A stretch of 34,521 nt of DNA from Burkholderiaceae bacterium (GCA_016936875.1 JAFGXB010000222.1:1-34521); one strand, 5' to 3'; positions 8,112 through 15,988 are shown, counted from the stretch's first letter. Made by a program: numbers and translations. The notes: generated by a model not told the origin, from the letters alone.

Positions 8112-9215
8112 ATGCCTTCTTCTTTGACACGCGCTGTCTCGTGCGCGCCGCGCGCCCGGACGCCGCGCATTCCCTCCCCAGCCCTCACGCTGGCCTCCCT
8201 GGCCTGCGGGGCCGCCGCCCTCGCATTCCCCATGAGCGCCCTGGCCTGCGCCACCTGCGGCTGCAGCCTGAGCACGGACGCCGCCATGGGTTATTCCGCC
8301 ACCTCGGGCTGGCGAATCAATCTGCAGACCGACTACATCAACCAGAGCCAGCTGCGCAGCGGCACGGGCAGCGTGACGGCGGCGCAAGTGGCCGGGCTCA
8401 ACCCCGCGGCCGGCCAGGAGGTGGAGCATGACACCATCAACCGCTACACCACCCTGGGCCTGACCTACAGCCCGAACGCCGACTGGTCGGTCAATCTGCA
8501 AATTCCCTACATCGACCGCAGCCACAGCACATATGGCGCGGCCACGCCGGACCAGCTCGACAGCGCCAACCTCAGCGGCGCCAGTCTGCGTGGCCTGGGC
8601 GACATCAAGCTCATCGGCAGCTTTCAGGGCCTGCTGCCAACGCACAACTTTGGCGTGCAGCTTGGCCTGAAATTGCCCACCGGACGTTACGGCGGCCCCA
8701 ATGCCGACGGCACGGGAACGGTGGGCCGCAACCCGATCGCGTTTTCCAGCGGCCCGAGTGCGGGGCAACTGGTCGATACCAGCCTGCAGCCGGGCACCGG
8801 CAGTACGGACGTGATCGCAGGCGCGTATTACTACCAGGCGGTGAGCCAGAATTTTGATGCCTTTATCAACGGTCAATTCCAGGCGGCCGTGGCGCACAAA
8901 CTCAACACGCCCGGTGCCGATTACCGCCCAGGCAACCTGGCCAGCCTGAGCTTTGGCGCGCGCTACATGGCGCATCCTGACTGGGTGCCGCAACTGCAGG
9001 TGAACATCACGCGCAAGAGCCACGATCAGGGCGCTCTGGCCGACACCACGGACACCGCGGGCACCGTGGCCTATCTCAGCCCCGGTCTGTCGGTCACGGT
9101 GGCCAAGGGGTGGCAAGCCTATGGCTTTGTACAGTTGCCGGTGTATAGCCAACTCGACGGCTATCAACTTTTCCCGCACTGGACCGCCAGCCTGGGAATC
9201 AGTACGGCGTTTTAA
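8112..9215 (+). CDS. Outer-membrane beta-barrel 'transporter' of a copper-associated cluster
   Basis: This encodes 367 residues. An N-terminal signal sequence (LTLASLACGAAALAFPMSALA) is followed directly by CATCGCSLSTD, a Cys-rich motif kept at the mature N-terminus in this family. The remainder is a run of amphipathic beta strands (GWRINLQTDYINQSQLR, DWSVNLQIPYIDRS, NFGVQLGLKLPTGRYGG) ending SLGISTAF with a terminal Phe, as expected for an outer-membrane barrel. It resembles the MetA-pathway/transporter group (PF13557-like). ATG 8112 was preferred to GTG 8109; CTGGAG lies about ten bases upstream. The PCu(A)C gene follows after 35 bases. A role in copper passage or sensing is inferred from neighbours and the Cys motif. 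Confidence 0.75.
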   Translation: MPSSLTRAVSCAPRARTPRIPSPALTLASLACGAAALAFPMSALACATCGCSLSTDAAMGYSATSGWRINLQTDYINQSQLRSGTGSVTAAQVAGLNPAAGQEVEHDTINRYTTLGLTYSPNADWSVNLQIPYIDRSHSTYGAATPDQLDSANLSGASLRGLGDIKLIGSFQGLLPTHNFGVQLGLKLPTGRYGGPNADGTGTVGRNPIAFSSGPSAGQLVDTSLQPGTGSTDVIAGAYYYQAVSQNFDAFINGQFQAAVAHKLNTPGADYRPGNLASLSFGARYMAHPDWVPQLQVNITRKSHDQGALADTTDTAGTVAYLSPGLSVTVAKGWQAYGFVQLPVYSQLDGYQLFPHWTASLGISTAF

Positions 9216-9250
9216 AGTCCCATTTCTTTTGCGTTCAACAGGAGTTCAAT

Positions 9251-9763
9251 ATGGCCTCACCTTCTTCTTTTTCCCGCGCCGCCCTGCGCGGCTTGGCCGC
9301 TGGTGCGCTCAGCCTGGGTCTGCTCGGCTCCGCGTATGCCGCTGGCATCCAGGTGACCGATGCGTGGATACGCTGGCTGCCGGCCAATCTGCCCGCAGGC
9401 GGCTATGCCAAAGTGACCAACGACACCGACAAAACGGTCAAGCTCGTCGGTGCGTCCAGCCCGAAATACGGCATGGTCATGCTGCACCAGACGGTGAACA
9501 AGAACGGCATGTCGAACATGGTGCATGTGGACGCCATTCCCATTGCCCCGCACAAGAGCATGGCGTTCTCGCCCGGCGACTATCACATCATGCTGATGCA
9601 GCCCAAGCCGGGCATCGAGCCGGGGCAGAAGGTGCCGGTCACCCTCAAATTCTCGGACGGCCAATCGGTCACCACTGAGTTCGAAGTACGCAAACCCACC
9701 GCCTCCGGCCCGGGCGACATGAAGGGGATGGACATGGAGCACATGCACGGCGCACAGCACTGA
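9251..9763 (+). CDS. Periplasmic copper chaperone PCu(A)C
   Basis: This 170-residue protein has a signal peptide ending AYAAGIQV. The mature part starts VTDAWIRWLPANLPAGGYA, the family's first strand, and carries the copper-binding His/Met set in MLHQTVNKNGMSNM and the HIM of GDYHIMLM, matching H-x10-M...H-x-M. A Met/His-rich tail (MKGMDMEHMHGAQH) adds a flexible copper-binding extension. PCu(A)C proteins hold Cu(I) in the periplasm and pass it to the CuA centre of cytochrome oxidase or to Sco-type partners. The gene follows the beta-barrel protein with AACAGGAGTTCAAT as ribosome-binding site, and a thioredoxin-like gene lies downstream, consistent with copper delivery plus thiol reduction. 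Confidence 0.92.
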   Translation: MASPSSFSRAALRGLAAGALSLGLLGSAYAAGIQVTDAWIRWLPANLPAGGYAKVTNDTDKTVKLVGASSPKYGMVMLHQTVNKNGMSNMVHVDAIPIAPHKSMAFSPGDYHIMLMQPKPGIEPGQKVPVTLKFSDGQSVTTEFEVRKPTASGPGDMKGMDMEHMHGAQH

Positions 9764-9774
9764 GAGCGCACCAG

Positions 9775-9823
9775 CCCCCCGAGGGGGTGAGAAACACTTG
9801 GGGCGGCCCGGCGTGTTTCTCAT
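9775..9823 (-). repeat. Dispersed structured repeat, copy 1 (GGGCCGCCCCAAG core)
   Basis: Read on the minus strand, a perfect 10-bp stem (9813-9822 with 9788-9797, TGAGAAACAC/GTGTTTCTCA) encloses the core GGGCCGCCCCAA and is followed by a CCCCCTCGGGGGG palindrome. A second copy with the same core but different stem arms is at 16818-16891. This resembles intergenic repeats common in Burkholderiales genomes. It fills the gap between the PCu(A)C and TlpA-like genes. Confidence 0.7.
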
Positions 9824-9864
9824 GCGCGTTTGAACATACCCTCTGACATCGCCGTTTGCTTTCC

Positions 9865-10395
9865 ATGCTGTCCAGACGCTCCCTTTTGCAGCGCAGCGCA
9901 AGCTTCGGCCTGACGGCGCTGGGCGTGGGTGCGCAACGCGCCTGGGCGGATACGCTGCAGATCGGTGAGGCCGCACCAGTCGCTGTGCTGCACACGCTGG
10001 ACGGCTTGACACTCTCCACGGCGGAGATGCGCGGCGAGGTCGTCATCCTCGCCTTTTGGGCGACATGGTGCGATCCCTGTCGGCAGGAGCTTCCCCTGCT
10101 CTCGCGCTATGCCGCAGCCCATGCGGCGCAAGGTCTGCGGGTGCTGGGGTTTTGTCTGGATGGGCCCGACCGGCTCGACCAGGTGCGCGCCGTGGCAGAC
10201 ACTCTGGCCTTTCCAGTTGGGTTATTGCCCAGCGCGTGGTTCGGCGCTTATGGGCGGATCTGGCGCATTCCGGTGAGCTTTGTCATCGACCGCGCCGGGA
10301 GACTTTCCGATAACGGATGGAAGGACGCGCACCCCGCCTGGACCGAACAGCGCCTGGAGCGCGTTGTCGGGCCGCTGCTGAAGGCAAGCCCCTGA
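9865..10395 (+). CDS. TlpA/ResA-like periplasmic thioredoxin-fold protein
   Basis: This 176-residue protein carries a signal peptide (LSRRSLLQRSASFGLTALG, twin Arg, possibly Tat-dependent) cleaved near AWADTLQIG. The AhpC/TSA-thioredoxin fold follows, with FWATWCDPCRQELP holding the redox pair C69 and C72, and a cis-Pro loop at WRIPVSFVID. TlpA-like proteins keep periplasmic cysteines reduced for cytochrome c or CuA assembly. ATG 9865 was chosen over TTG 9856. It shares orientation with the PCu(A)C gene but is separated from it by a dispersed repeat, so its transcription may differ. It converges on kup with about 40 bases between stops. Confidence 0.88.
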   Translation: MLSRRSLLQRSASFGLTALGVGAQRAWADTLQIGEAAPVAVLHTLDGLTLSTAEMRGEVVILAFWATWCDPCRQELPLLSRYAAAHAAQGLRVLGFCLDGPDRLDQVRAVADTLAFPVGLLPSAWFGAYGRIWRIPVSFVIDRAGRLSDNGWKDAHPAWTEQRLERVVGPLLKASP

Positions 10396-10437
10396 CGGGT
10401 GACTGGCTGCAAAACAACCAGCCAACTCTCGGAGCGT

Positions 10438-12333
10438 TCAGATCTCGACCTGCGTACCCAGTTCCACCACGCGGTTGGGCGGGATGCGGAAGTAATCCGA
10501 GGCCTCCTGCGCGTTGCGGCTCATCCAGGAAAACAGCACTTCGCGCCACAGCGCCATGCCCGGCAGCTTGGATGGGATGATGGTTTGCCGCGCGAGGAAA
10601 AAGGAGGTTTCCATCAACTGGAACTCCAGTCCGTACAACCGCTCGCATTCCTTGAGTAGCCGCTGGATGTCGGGCTCGTCCTGAAAGCCAAGCTCGACGT
10701 GCAGCAGGTAGATGCCTTCTTCCATCGGCGTGAGCTTGATGCCCTGATCGGCGCTCACATGCGGCACGTCCATGGTTTGGGCCGAGAGGAAAATCACCCG
10801 CTCATGCAGCACCTTGTTGTGTTTGAGGTTGTGCAGCAGCGCGTGCGGCACGGTGGTGGCGCTGGGGGTGAGGTAGATGGCCGTGCCCTCTACCCGCGTG
10901 GGCGGATAGGTGGACAGGCTGGAAACGAAATCCTGCAGATTGAGCGCGTGCTCTTCGAGCTGGCGGCGCAGCAGGGTGCGCCCGCGCTTCCAGGTGGCCA
11001 GCAGGGTGTAGATCACCGCGCCGAACAGCAGCGGAAACCAGCCGCCGTGATCGACCTTGAGCGAGTTGGAGGCCAGAAAGGCCAGATCGATCAGGGCGAA
11101 TAGCCCGAACACCACATTGGCCCGCGCCGCGCTCCAGCCCCAGCGATGCTGGGCGATCATCCAGCAGAAGGCGGTGGTGACGATCATGGTGATGTTCACC
11201 GCAATGCCGTAGGCCGCCGCAAGATTTTCCGCGGTCTTGAAACTCAGCACCAGCAGAATGACGAAGATGAGCAGCAGCCAGTTGATGAAGGGCACATAAA
11301 TCTGCCCCTGATTGCTCTCATTGGTAAACAGCACCCGCATGCGCGGCAAATAGCCCAGCTTGATCGCCTGGGTGGTAATGGAATAGGCCCCCGTGATCAC
11401 CGCCTGCGAAGCAATGATGGTGGCAGCTGTGGCCAGCAGCAGCAGCGGCCACAGCGCCCATTGCGGCGCCATATAGAAGAACGGGTTTTTCGTTGCCTCG
11501 GGGTGGGCGAGCACAAGGGCCCCCTGGCCGAAGTAATTGAGCACCAGCCCGGGCATGACCAGGCCAATCCAGGCGTATTGAATCGGTTTGCGGCCGAAAT
11601 GCCCCATATCGGCGTAGAGCGCCTCGCCGCCGGTCAGCACCAGAAAGACCGCTCCAAGCAGAATGAGCGCCACGCCGGGCTCGCGCACGAACAGTTCCGC
11701 GCCGTAATACGGGTTGATCGCCAGCAGCACGGTGGGGGTTTGCACGATCTGCGTGAGCCCGAGCAGGCCGATGGCGGTAAACCACAGCAGCATGATGGGG
11801 CCAAAAAACCGTCCCACCAGCGCCGTGCCGTGCTTTTGCACCACGAACAGGCCCACCAGAATGCCCGCGGTGATGGGCACGATCCAGTCATTGAAGATCG
11901 GCGTGGCCACGCTGATGCCCTCGATGGCCGACAGGACCGAAATGGCCGGGGTGATGACGCTGTCGCCATAAAACATCGACGCGCCGATCAAGCCCAGGGC
12001 AATGGCCACGCTGCGCCCGCGCGTGCCTTTGGCGTAGCGGCGCATCACCAGCGCCATCAGCGCCAGAATGCCGCCCTCGCCGTCGTTGTCGGCGCGCAGC
12101 ACCAGCAGCACATACTTCACCAGCACGATCAGGGTCAGCGCCCAGAAAATCAGCGACAGCACGCCCAGAATGTTGTCGGGGCTGTATGGCACGCCGTGGT
12201 CGGGGCTGAACGCGGTCTGGAAAGCGTAAAGCGGACTGGTGCCAATATCGCCGTACACCACGCCCAGGGCGCCAAGGCTCAGTGCGGCCATGGTGGCCTT
12301 GTGTTCAGCCGAAGGGGAAGAATCAGTCTGCAT
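10438..12333 (-). CDS. kup: Low-affinity potassium transporter Kup
   Basis: This 631-residue protein begins MQTDSSPSAEHKATMAALS and runs into LGALGVVYGDIGTSPLYAF, the signature of KUP/HAK/KT transporters. About twelve hydrophobic helices follow (for example GRSVAIALGLIGASMFYGD, LYADMGHFGRKPIQ), then a cytoplasmic C-terminal domain ending RVVELGTQVEI as in bacterial Kup. It imports K+ with H+ across the inner membrane. A longer frame would begin 59 codons upstream inside the hemN promoter region and has no family similarity, so the ATG at 12331-12333 is used; the ribosome-binding site is weak. The gene is divergent from hemN and stands alone in its transcription unit. Confidence 0.95.
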   Translation of the reverse strand: MQTDSSPSAEHKATMAALSLGALGVVYGDIGTSPLYAFQTAFSPDHGVPYSPDNILGVLSLIFWALTLIVLVKYVLLVLRADNDGEGGILALMALVMRRYAKGTRGRSVAIALGLIGASMFYGDSVITPAISVLSAIEGISVATPIFNDWIVPITAGILVGLFVVQKHGTALVGRFFGPIMLLWFTAIGLLGLTQIVQTPTVLLAINPYYGAELFVREPGVALILLGAVFLVLTGGEALYADMGHFGRKPIQYAWIGLVMPGLVLNYFGQGALVLAHPEATKNPFFYMAPQWALWPLLLLATAATIIASQAVITGAYSITTQAIKLGYLPRMRVLFTNESNQGQIYVPFINWLLLIFVILLVLSFKTAENLAAAYGIAVNITMIVTTAFCWMIAQHRWGWSAARANVVFGLFALIDLAFLASNSLKVDHGGWFPLLFGAVIYTLLATWKRGRTLLRRQLEEHALNLQDFVSSLSTYPPTRVEGTAIYLTPSATTVPHALLHNLKHNKVLHERVIFLSAQTMDVPHVSADQGIKLTPMEEGIYLLHVELGFQDEPDIQRLLKECERLYGLEFQLMETSFFLARQTIIPSKLPGMALWREVLFSWMSRNAQEASDYFRIPPNRVVELGTQVEI

Positions 12334-12468
12334 GTGGGGTATGCGGCGCCGTGCCCGCGCTGAGGAATGCGCGTCGCAGAATAGTCCATTCCGTCTGCAG
12401 GACGCAGTCTTGGTGGTTGTGCTGTTGGTTTTGCGCTGCAGCAATTGTGCCGCGCCCCTTGCCAACCC

Positions 12469-12482
12469 TTGCGTCAGATCAA
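12469..12482 (+). promoter_or_regulatory. FNR/ANR-like box upstream of hemN
   Basis: TTGCG-TCAG-ATCAA matches the TTGAT-N4-ATCAA consensus in 8 of 10 positions, with a perfect right half. Its centre is about 45 bases before the hemN start, close to class II activator spacing. It fits anaerobic induction of hemN; the -10 region is not convincing. Confidence 0.4.
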
Positions 12483-12519
12483 AACCCTGGCGGCGGGTTT
12501 GAACAAACATTCACTCATT

Positions 12520-13923
12520 ATGATGAATCAATCTCTCGACTTCCAGCCCGCGCTGCTGCAGCGTTTCGACATCTCCGGCCCGCGCTACACCTCCTACCCC
12601 ACGGCAGACCGCATGCACGCGGGATTCAGCTCCCGCGATTACGCCGAAGAACTCCGCCGCCGCGCGCAGCGCCCGAACGAGCCGGTATCGCTGTATTTCC
12701 ACATTCCGTTCTGCGAGACGCTGTGCTACTACTGCGGCTGCAACAAAATTCCCACCAAGAACCACGGCCGCTCCGCGCCCTATCTCGACAGTCTGGAGCA
12801 GGAATTGCGGCTGATCGCGGGCATTGTGCAAACCCGTCTGCCCGTCACACAACTGCACTGGGGCGGCGGCACACCCACTTTCCTGAATGACGAGGAAGCC
12901 GCGCGCCTGATGGCCATGACGCGCGAGCACTTCGATCTGCAGCCTGGCGGCGAATTCTCCATTGAAATCGACCCGCGCAAAGTGGACGAAAAGCGGGTGG
13001 CGCATCTCGTCCACCTCGGCTTCAACCGCATGAGTGTGGGCGTGCAAGACTTCGCCCCGGAAGTGCAGCAGGCGGTCAACCGCATCCAGAGCGTGGAAGA
13101 AACCCGCCTGGTGATCGACGCCGCGCGGGCCAACGGCTTCTCATCCATCAGCCTCGATCTGATCTACGGCCTGCCGTTCCAGAACCTCGACTCGTTTGAC
13201 CGCACACTCGATCAGGTCATGGCCTTGTCGCCCGACCGGCTCTCGCTCTACAGCTACGCCCACCTGCCGCATCTGTTCAAACCGCAGCGCCGCATCAACC
13301 CCGAAGACCTACCCAGCGCCGAAGTGAAACTTGGGCTGCTCGGCCTGGCCATCCGGCGGCTGGAAGAGGCGGGCTATGTCTATATCGGCATGGATCATTT
13401 CGCCAAGCCCGACGACGAACTCGCCCGCGCCCAGCGCGAGGGCAAGCTGCACCGCAACTTCCAGGGCTACTCCACGCAGGCCGAACTCGATCTGCTGGCC
13501 TTCGGCGTGTCCAGCATTTCGAATGTCGGCAATTGCTACGCGCAGAACGCCAAAACAATCGACGAATACACCGAGATGCTGGCGTTCAACAAGCTGCCCA
13601 CGGCGCGCGGCGTGCATCTCACGCCCGAAGACCATCTGCGCCGCACCGCCATCCAGCGCCTGATGTGCGATTTCCATCTCGATCTGCACGCCCTGGCGGC
13701 GCAATACGGTGTGGACGCACAGGCAACCTTCGGCCCCGATCTGCTGCGCCTCAAGCCGCTGGAAGACGCCGGCCTCGTGAGGCGCGATGGCGTGGATGGC
13801 CTGCAGGTGCACGTCACCCCGCAAGGCCGCCTGCTGGTGCGCGTCGTCGCCATGCAGTTTGACAGCTACCTGCATCAACCGCGTGAGCAGTTGCTGCAAC
13901 CGCGTTATTCGCGGGTGATCTGA
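12520..13923 (+). CDS. hemN: Oxygen-independent coproporphyrinogen III dehydrogenase HemN
   Basis: This 467-residue radical SAM enzyme carries out the oxygen-independent conversion of coproporphyrinogen III to protoporphyrinogen IX in haem synthesis. The [4Fe-4S] motif is C65-ETL-C69-YY-C72 in YFHIPFCETLCYYCGCNKI, with C74 following as in HemN. GGGTPTFL, EIDPRKV, GVQDFAPEVQQAVNRIQ and the C-terminal HemN domain are all present, at usual length. Two ATGs in tandem (12520 and 12523) are possible starts; a frame reaching back to 12445 lacks similarity. The FNR-like box upstream suggests induction at low oxygen. The short gap to MarC downstream (77 bases) allows read-through. Confidence 0.95.
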   Translation: MMNQSLDFQPALLQRFDISGPRYTSYPTADRMHAGFSSRDYAEELRRRAQRPNEPVSLYFHIPFCETLCYYCGCNKIPTKNHGRSAPYLDSLEQELRLIAGIVQTRLPVTQLHWGGGTPTFLNDEEAARLMAMTREHFDLQPGGEFSIEIDPRKVDEKRVAHLVHLGFNRMSVGVQDFAPEVQQAVNRIQSVEETRLVIDAARANGFSSISLDLIYGLPFQNLDSFDRTLDQVMALSPDRLSLYSYAHLPHLFKPQRRINPEDLPSAEVKLGLLGLAIRRLEEAGYVYIGMDHFAKPDDELARAQREGKLHRNFQGYSTQAELDLLAFGVSSISNVGNCYAQNAKTIDEYTEMLAFNKLPTARGVHLTPEDHLRRTAIQRLMCDFHLDLHALAAQYGVDAQATFGPDLLRLKPLEDAGLVRRDGVDGLQVHVTPQGRLLVRVVAMQFDSYLHQPREQLLQPRYSRVI

Positions 13924-14000
13924 CAACGCCCCCGCACCGCGTCCCCCAGAGAAGCACAAGCCGCCGATAATGGCGCTTGCGCTTCCTTCTTCCGCCGCCG

Positions 14001-14624
14001 ATGAATCTGGTCAAACCGCTGATTGCCCTGCTGGCAATTGTCAACCCCCTGGGAATCATCCCGTTTTTCATTCTGTTCACCGAGAGTTTCACAAAGGAAC
14101 AGAAAAAGAAAACCATTCTCGTCAGCTCGATCTCGGCATTTCTCGTCATTGCCATCAGCACCTTGGTGGGCGCCGACCTGCTGCATTTCTTCGGCATCTC
14201 CATCGCCTCCTTCCAGGTGGGCGGCGGGATGCTGCTGCTCATCAGCGCCATCAGCATGCTCAACGCCAAGACTGGCGCGACCAAATCCACCAGTGACGAA
14301 GTGGAAGAGGCGGCCGAGCGCGCCAGCGTGGCCGTGGTGCCGCTCACCATTCCCCTGCTCACCGGCCCGGCCACTATCAGCACGGTCATCATTTATGCGA
14401 GCAAGACCCAGCACTGGTGGCAACATGCCGCGCTCATCGGCTATGGCGTCATCATTGCCGGAGCAGCTGCGCTGTGTTTCCTGGCGGCAGAACCAATCGC
14501 ACAGTTTCTGGGCAAGACCGGCATCAACGTGATGACCCGCTTGATGGGGCTGATTCTCTCCGCCCTCTCCGTGGAGATGATGAGCGACGGCCTGCTCAAA
14601 CTGTTTCCGGGGCTGGGCCGTTGA
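14001..14624 (+). CDS. MarC family integral membrane protein
   Basis: This 207-residue inner-membrane protein has about six hydrophobic helices. It opens MNLVKPLIALLAIVNPLGII; the INPxGxxPxF pattern (VNPLGIIPFFILFTESF) is the family signature. AVVPLTIPLLTGPATISTV is the second conserved repeat, reflecting the internally duplicated topology. MarC/UPF0056 proteins have no settled function, and the old link with multiple antibiotic resistance was not upheld. ATG 14001 is used in place of TTG 13977, because the signature begins there. It lies between hemN and the structured leader of the TSUP gene on the same strand. Confidence 0.9.
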   Translation: MNLVKPLIALLAIVNPLGIIPFFILFTESFTKEQKKKTILVSSISAFLVIAISTLVGADLLHFFGISIASFQVGGGMLLLISAISMLNAKTGATKSTSDEVEEAAERASVAVVPLTIPLLTGPATISTVIIYASKTQHWWQHAALIGYGVIIAGAAALCFLAAEPIAQFLGKTGINVMTRLMGLILSALSVEMMSDGLLKLFPGLGR

Positions 14625-14657
14625 GGCTGGATTGGCCCCGCGCACCAAGTCGGTGCG

Positions 14658-14676
14658 ACTAGGGTTCGTCCCTAGT
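14658..14676. promoter_or_regulatory. Perfect 7-5-7 palindrome, candidate operator
   Basis: ACTAGGG-TTCGT-CCCTAGT is a perfect inverted repeat. As DNA it has the size of a site for a dimeric NarL/FixJ-type (LuxR-like) regulator; as RNA it is a compact hairpin with a five-base loop. The two readings are alternatives. Confidence 0.4.
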
Positions 14677-14827
14677 GCAGATCCCGCCCAAAATCTGAAC
14701 AATCTTTGCATTGCCGGGCGATGACCCTGCAACCCCAACTAGAGGGACTGAGGAGACGAACAGCCGGTTTGTCCGGTTGTGATACTACAGACTTGCTGCC
14801 CAGGCTTGTCAAACGGGCAGCGCCCCG

Positions 14828-14860
14828 AGGCGCCGTGAACTTGTGTTCCGGCGCCTTTTT
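14828..14860 (+). terminator. Intrinsic terminator or attenuator before the TSUP gene
   Basis: AGGCGCCG, one bulged T, GAAC, loop TTGT, GTTC, CGGCGCCT make a 12-bp stem ending in TTTTT. It ends 42 bases before the TSUP start codon on the same strand, so it either ends transcription from hemN-marC or attenuates the TSUP gene. Confidence 0.85.
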
Positions 14861-14902
14861 ACTTTGTCTCTTGGCTTTGCCCCATCACACCGCAGCTTTC
14901 CC

Positions 14903-15658
14903 ATGGAACTGATTCTGCTCGGCTTGGCCGCGCTGTTTGCTGGTTTTGTCGACGCCATTGTGGGCGGCGGCGGACTCGTGCTCGTTCCCGCACTGTTTTC
15001 CGCCTTCCCCGACACCACACCGGCCACCCTGTTTGGCACCAATAAGGCCGGCGCCATCTGGGGCACCTCGGCGTCGATGTGGTCGTATGTACGGCGCGTC
15101 CGCCCACCGTGGTCCACCGTGCTCCCCGCCACCCTGGCGGCATTTGTTGGCGCGCTCGGCGGCGCCTGGTTGATCACACAGGTGAAATCCAGCGACTTTC
15201 GCCAGGCCCTGCCCTTCATTTTGCTGGCCGTGCTGCTCTACACACTCAAGCGGAAAGACCTTGGGCATCATCACACGCCGCACCTCAGCGGATTTGCCGA
15301 ACGCGCGCTGGCGATTGGCGGGGGCTTGCTCATCGGGTTTTACGACGGTTTTTTCGGCCCCGGAACGGGTAATTTTCTGATCTTTCTATTTGTCCGCGGC
15401 TTTGGCTTTGACTTCCTGCACGCCTCGGCCAGCGCCAAGGTGGTCAATGTCGCCTGCAATCTGGCCGCTCTGCTGGTCTTCGCCAGCAAGGGTCATGTGA
15501 TGTGGCAGTACGCGGCGCTGATCGCCGTGTGCAATATCGCGGGCAGTCTGCTGGGCACACGACTTGCCCTGCGCCGGGGCACCCATTTCGTGCGCGGCGT
15601 GTTTCTGCTGGTCGTCGCCGCCCTGATTCTGAAGACCGCACACGACGCGTTTTTCTGA
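14903..15658 (+). CDS. TSUP (TauE/SafE) family membrane transporter
   Basis: This is a 251-residue inner-membrane protein of the sulfite exporter TauE/SafE (DUF81, TSUP) family, which moves sulfur oxyanions or organosulfonates. The first family block is LFAGFVDAIVGGGGLVLVP, the duplicated second block GFYDGFFGPGTGNFLIFLF. Eight hydrophobic helices fit the usual topology and length. A longer frame starts at GTG 14843, but that codon lies inside the terminator stem, so ATG 14903 is preferred. Substrate cannot be read from the sequence; nearby DUF2892 and CRP-type genes, often found with rhodanese or sulfur genes, make a sulfur role plausible. Expression is probably controlled through the structured leader. 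Confidence 0.9.
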   Translation: MELILLGLAALFAGFVDAIVGGGGLVLVPALFSAFPDTTPATLFGTNKAGAIWGTSASMWSYVRRVRPPWSTVLPATLAAFVGALGGAWLITQVKSSDFRQALPFILLAVLLYTLKRKDLGHHHTPHLSGFAERALAIGGGLLIGFYDGFFGPGTGNFLIFLFVRGFGFDFLHASASAKVVNVACNLAALLVFASKGHVMWQYAALIAVCNIAGSLLGTRLALRRGTHFVRGVFLLVVAALILKTAHDAFF

Positions 15659-15666
15659 GCGCCAAT

Positions 15667-15702
15667 AAAAAGGCGCTGCTTGTCGCCAGGCAGCGCCTTT
15701 TC
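15667..15702. terminator. Bidirectional intrinsic terminator
   Basis: AAAAGGCGCTGC (15668-15679) pairs perfectly with GCAGCGCCTTTT (15690-15701), giving a 12-bp stem with A- and T-tracts on both sides. It lies between the convergent TSUP and DUF2892 genes and should stop transcription from both. Confidence 0.9.
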
Positions 15703-15724
15703 AACCTGGCAATCAAGTGTCAGA

Positions 15725-15916
15725 TTATTTTTTCATTGGGCAGGTGTTCATGCCAATGATGGAATACAGCGGGCAGAACTTGAACAGGCCCGTGAACAAC
15801 GGCACAACGCCAATCCAACCCCAGACGCCGATGGTGCCCATCAGGGTCAAGGCGATCAGAACGATACCAACAATGATGCGCAGGATGCGATCAATACCAC
15901 CGACATTCAATTTCAT
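15725..15916 (-). CDS. DUF2892 (YgaP-like) small membrane protein
   Basis: This 63-residue protein is preceded by GGGAG seven bases before ATG 15914-15916. MKLNVGGIDRILRIIVGIVL, one helix, a GxWGWIGVVPLFTG second helix and the ending KFCPLYSIIGMNTC give the two-helix, two-Cys pattern of the DUF2892 domain, which in YgaP follows a rhodanese domain. Here it stands alone. It lies downstream of the CRP-type regulator on the same strand with a 119-base gap that holds a CRP-type palindrome, so it probably has its own promoter under that regulator. Its role is unknown; family context points to sulfur or redox stress. Confidence 0.9.
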   Translation of the reverse strand: MKLNVGGIDRILRIIVGIVLIALTLMGTIGVWGWIGVVPLFTGLFKFCPLYSIIGMNTCPMKK

Positions 15917-15974
15917 GGCCTACTCCCGGAAAGAAAGAATGATGTGATTGGACACCGATTTCCGCAGCGGCACA

Positions 15975-15988
15975 GTGACTGCGGTCAC
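15975..15988. promoter_or_regulatory. CRP-type operator GTGA-N6-TCAC
   Basis: GTGACTGCGGTCAC is a perfect palindrome with the half-sites and spacing of CRP-class sites. It is centred about 65 bases before the DUF2892 start. The regulator encoded next to it carries the Arg-Glu...Arg recognition residues that read GTGA in CRP. Confidence 0.6.

Larger units (their letters stand above)
14636..14860 (+). promoter_or_regulatory. Hairpin-rich leader upstream of the TSUP gene, candidate structured RNA
   Basis: Five stems precede or include an intrinsic terminator: CGCACC/GGTGCG (14641-14646, 14652-14657), ACTAGGG/CCCTAGT (14658-14664, 14670-14676), ACAGCCGG/CCGGTTGT with one G-U (14760-14767, 14773-14780), GCTGCCC/GGGCAGC (14795-14801, 14815-14821) and the terminator (14828-14856). 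Such density just before a start codon suggests an attenuated leader or a small RNA. No known riboswitch, 6S, tmRNA or SRP signature was recognised. The 5' boundary is a guess, since no promoter is clear. Confidence 0.5.

Noticed and set aside
7539-9179. A 546-codon minus-strand frame opposite the copper cluster
   Set aside because: It is antisense to a protein with clear signal peptide and barrel strands; composition is Arg/Gly/Ala-rich without motifs.
10404-10424. TGGCTG/CAGCCA hairpin between the TlpA-like gene and kup
   Set aside because: The stem is only six base pairs with a nine-base loop and no T-tract, too weak to call a terminator.
11146-12363. A 405-codon plus-strand frame over kup
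   Set aside because: His/Gln-rich composition is typical of the antisense of membrane-protein codons; Kup motifs on the other strand are decisive.
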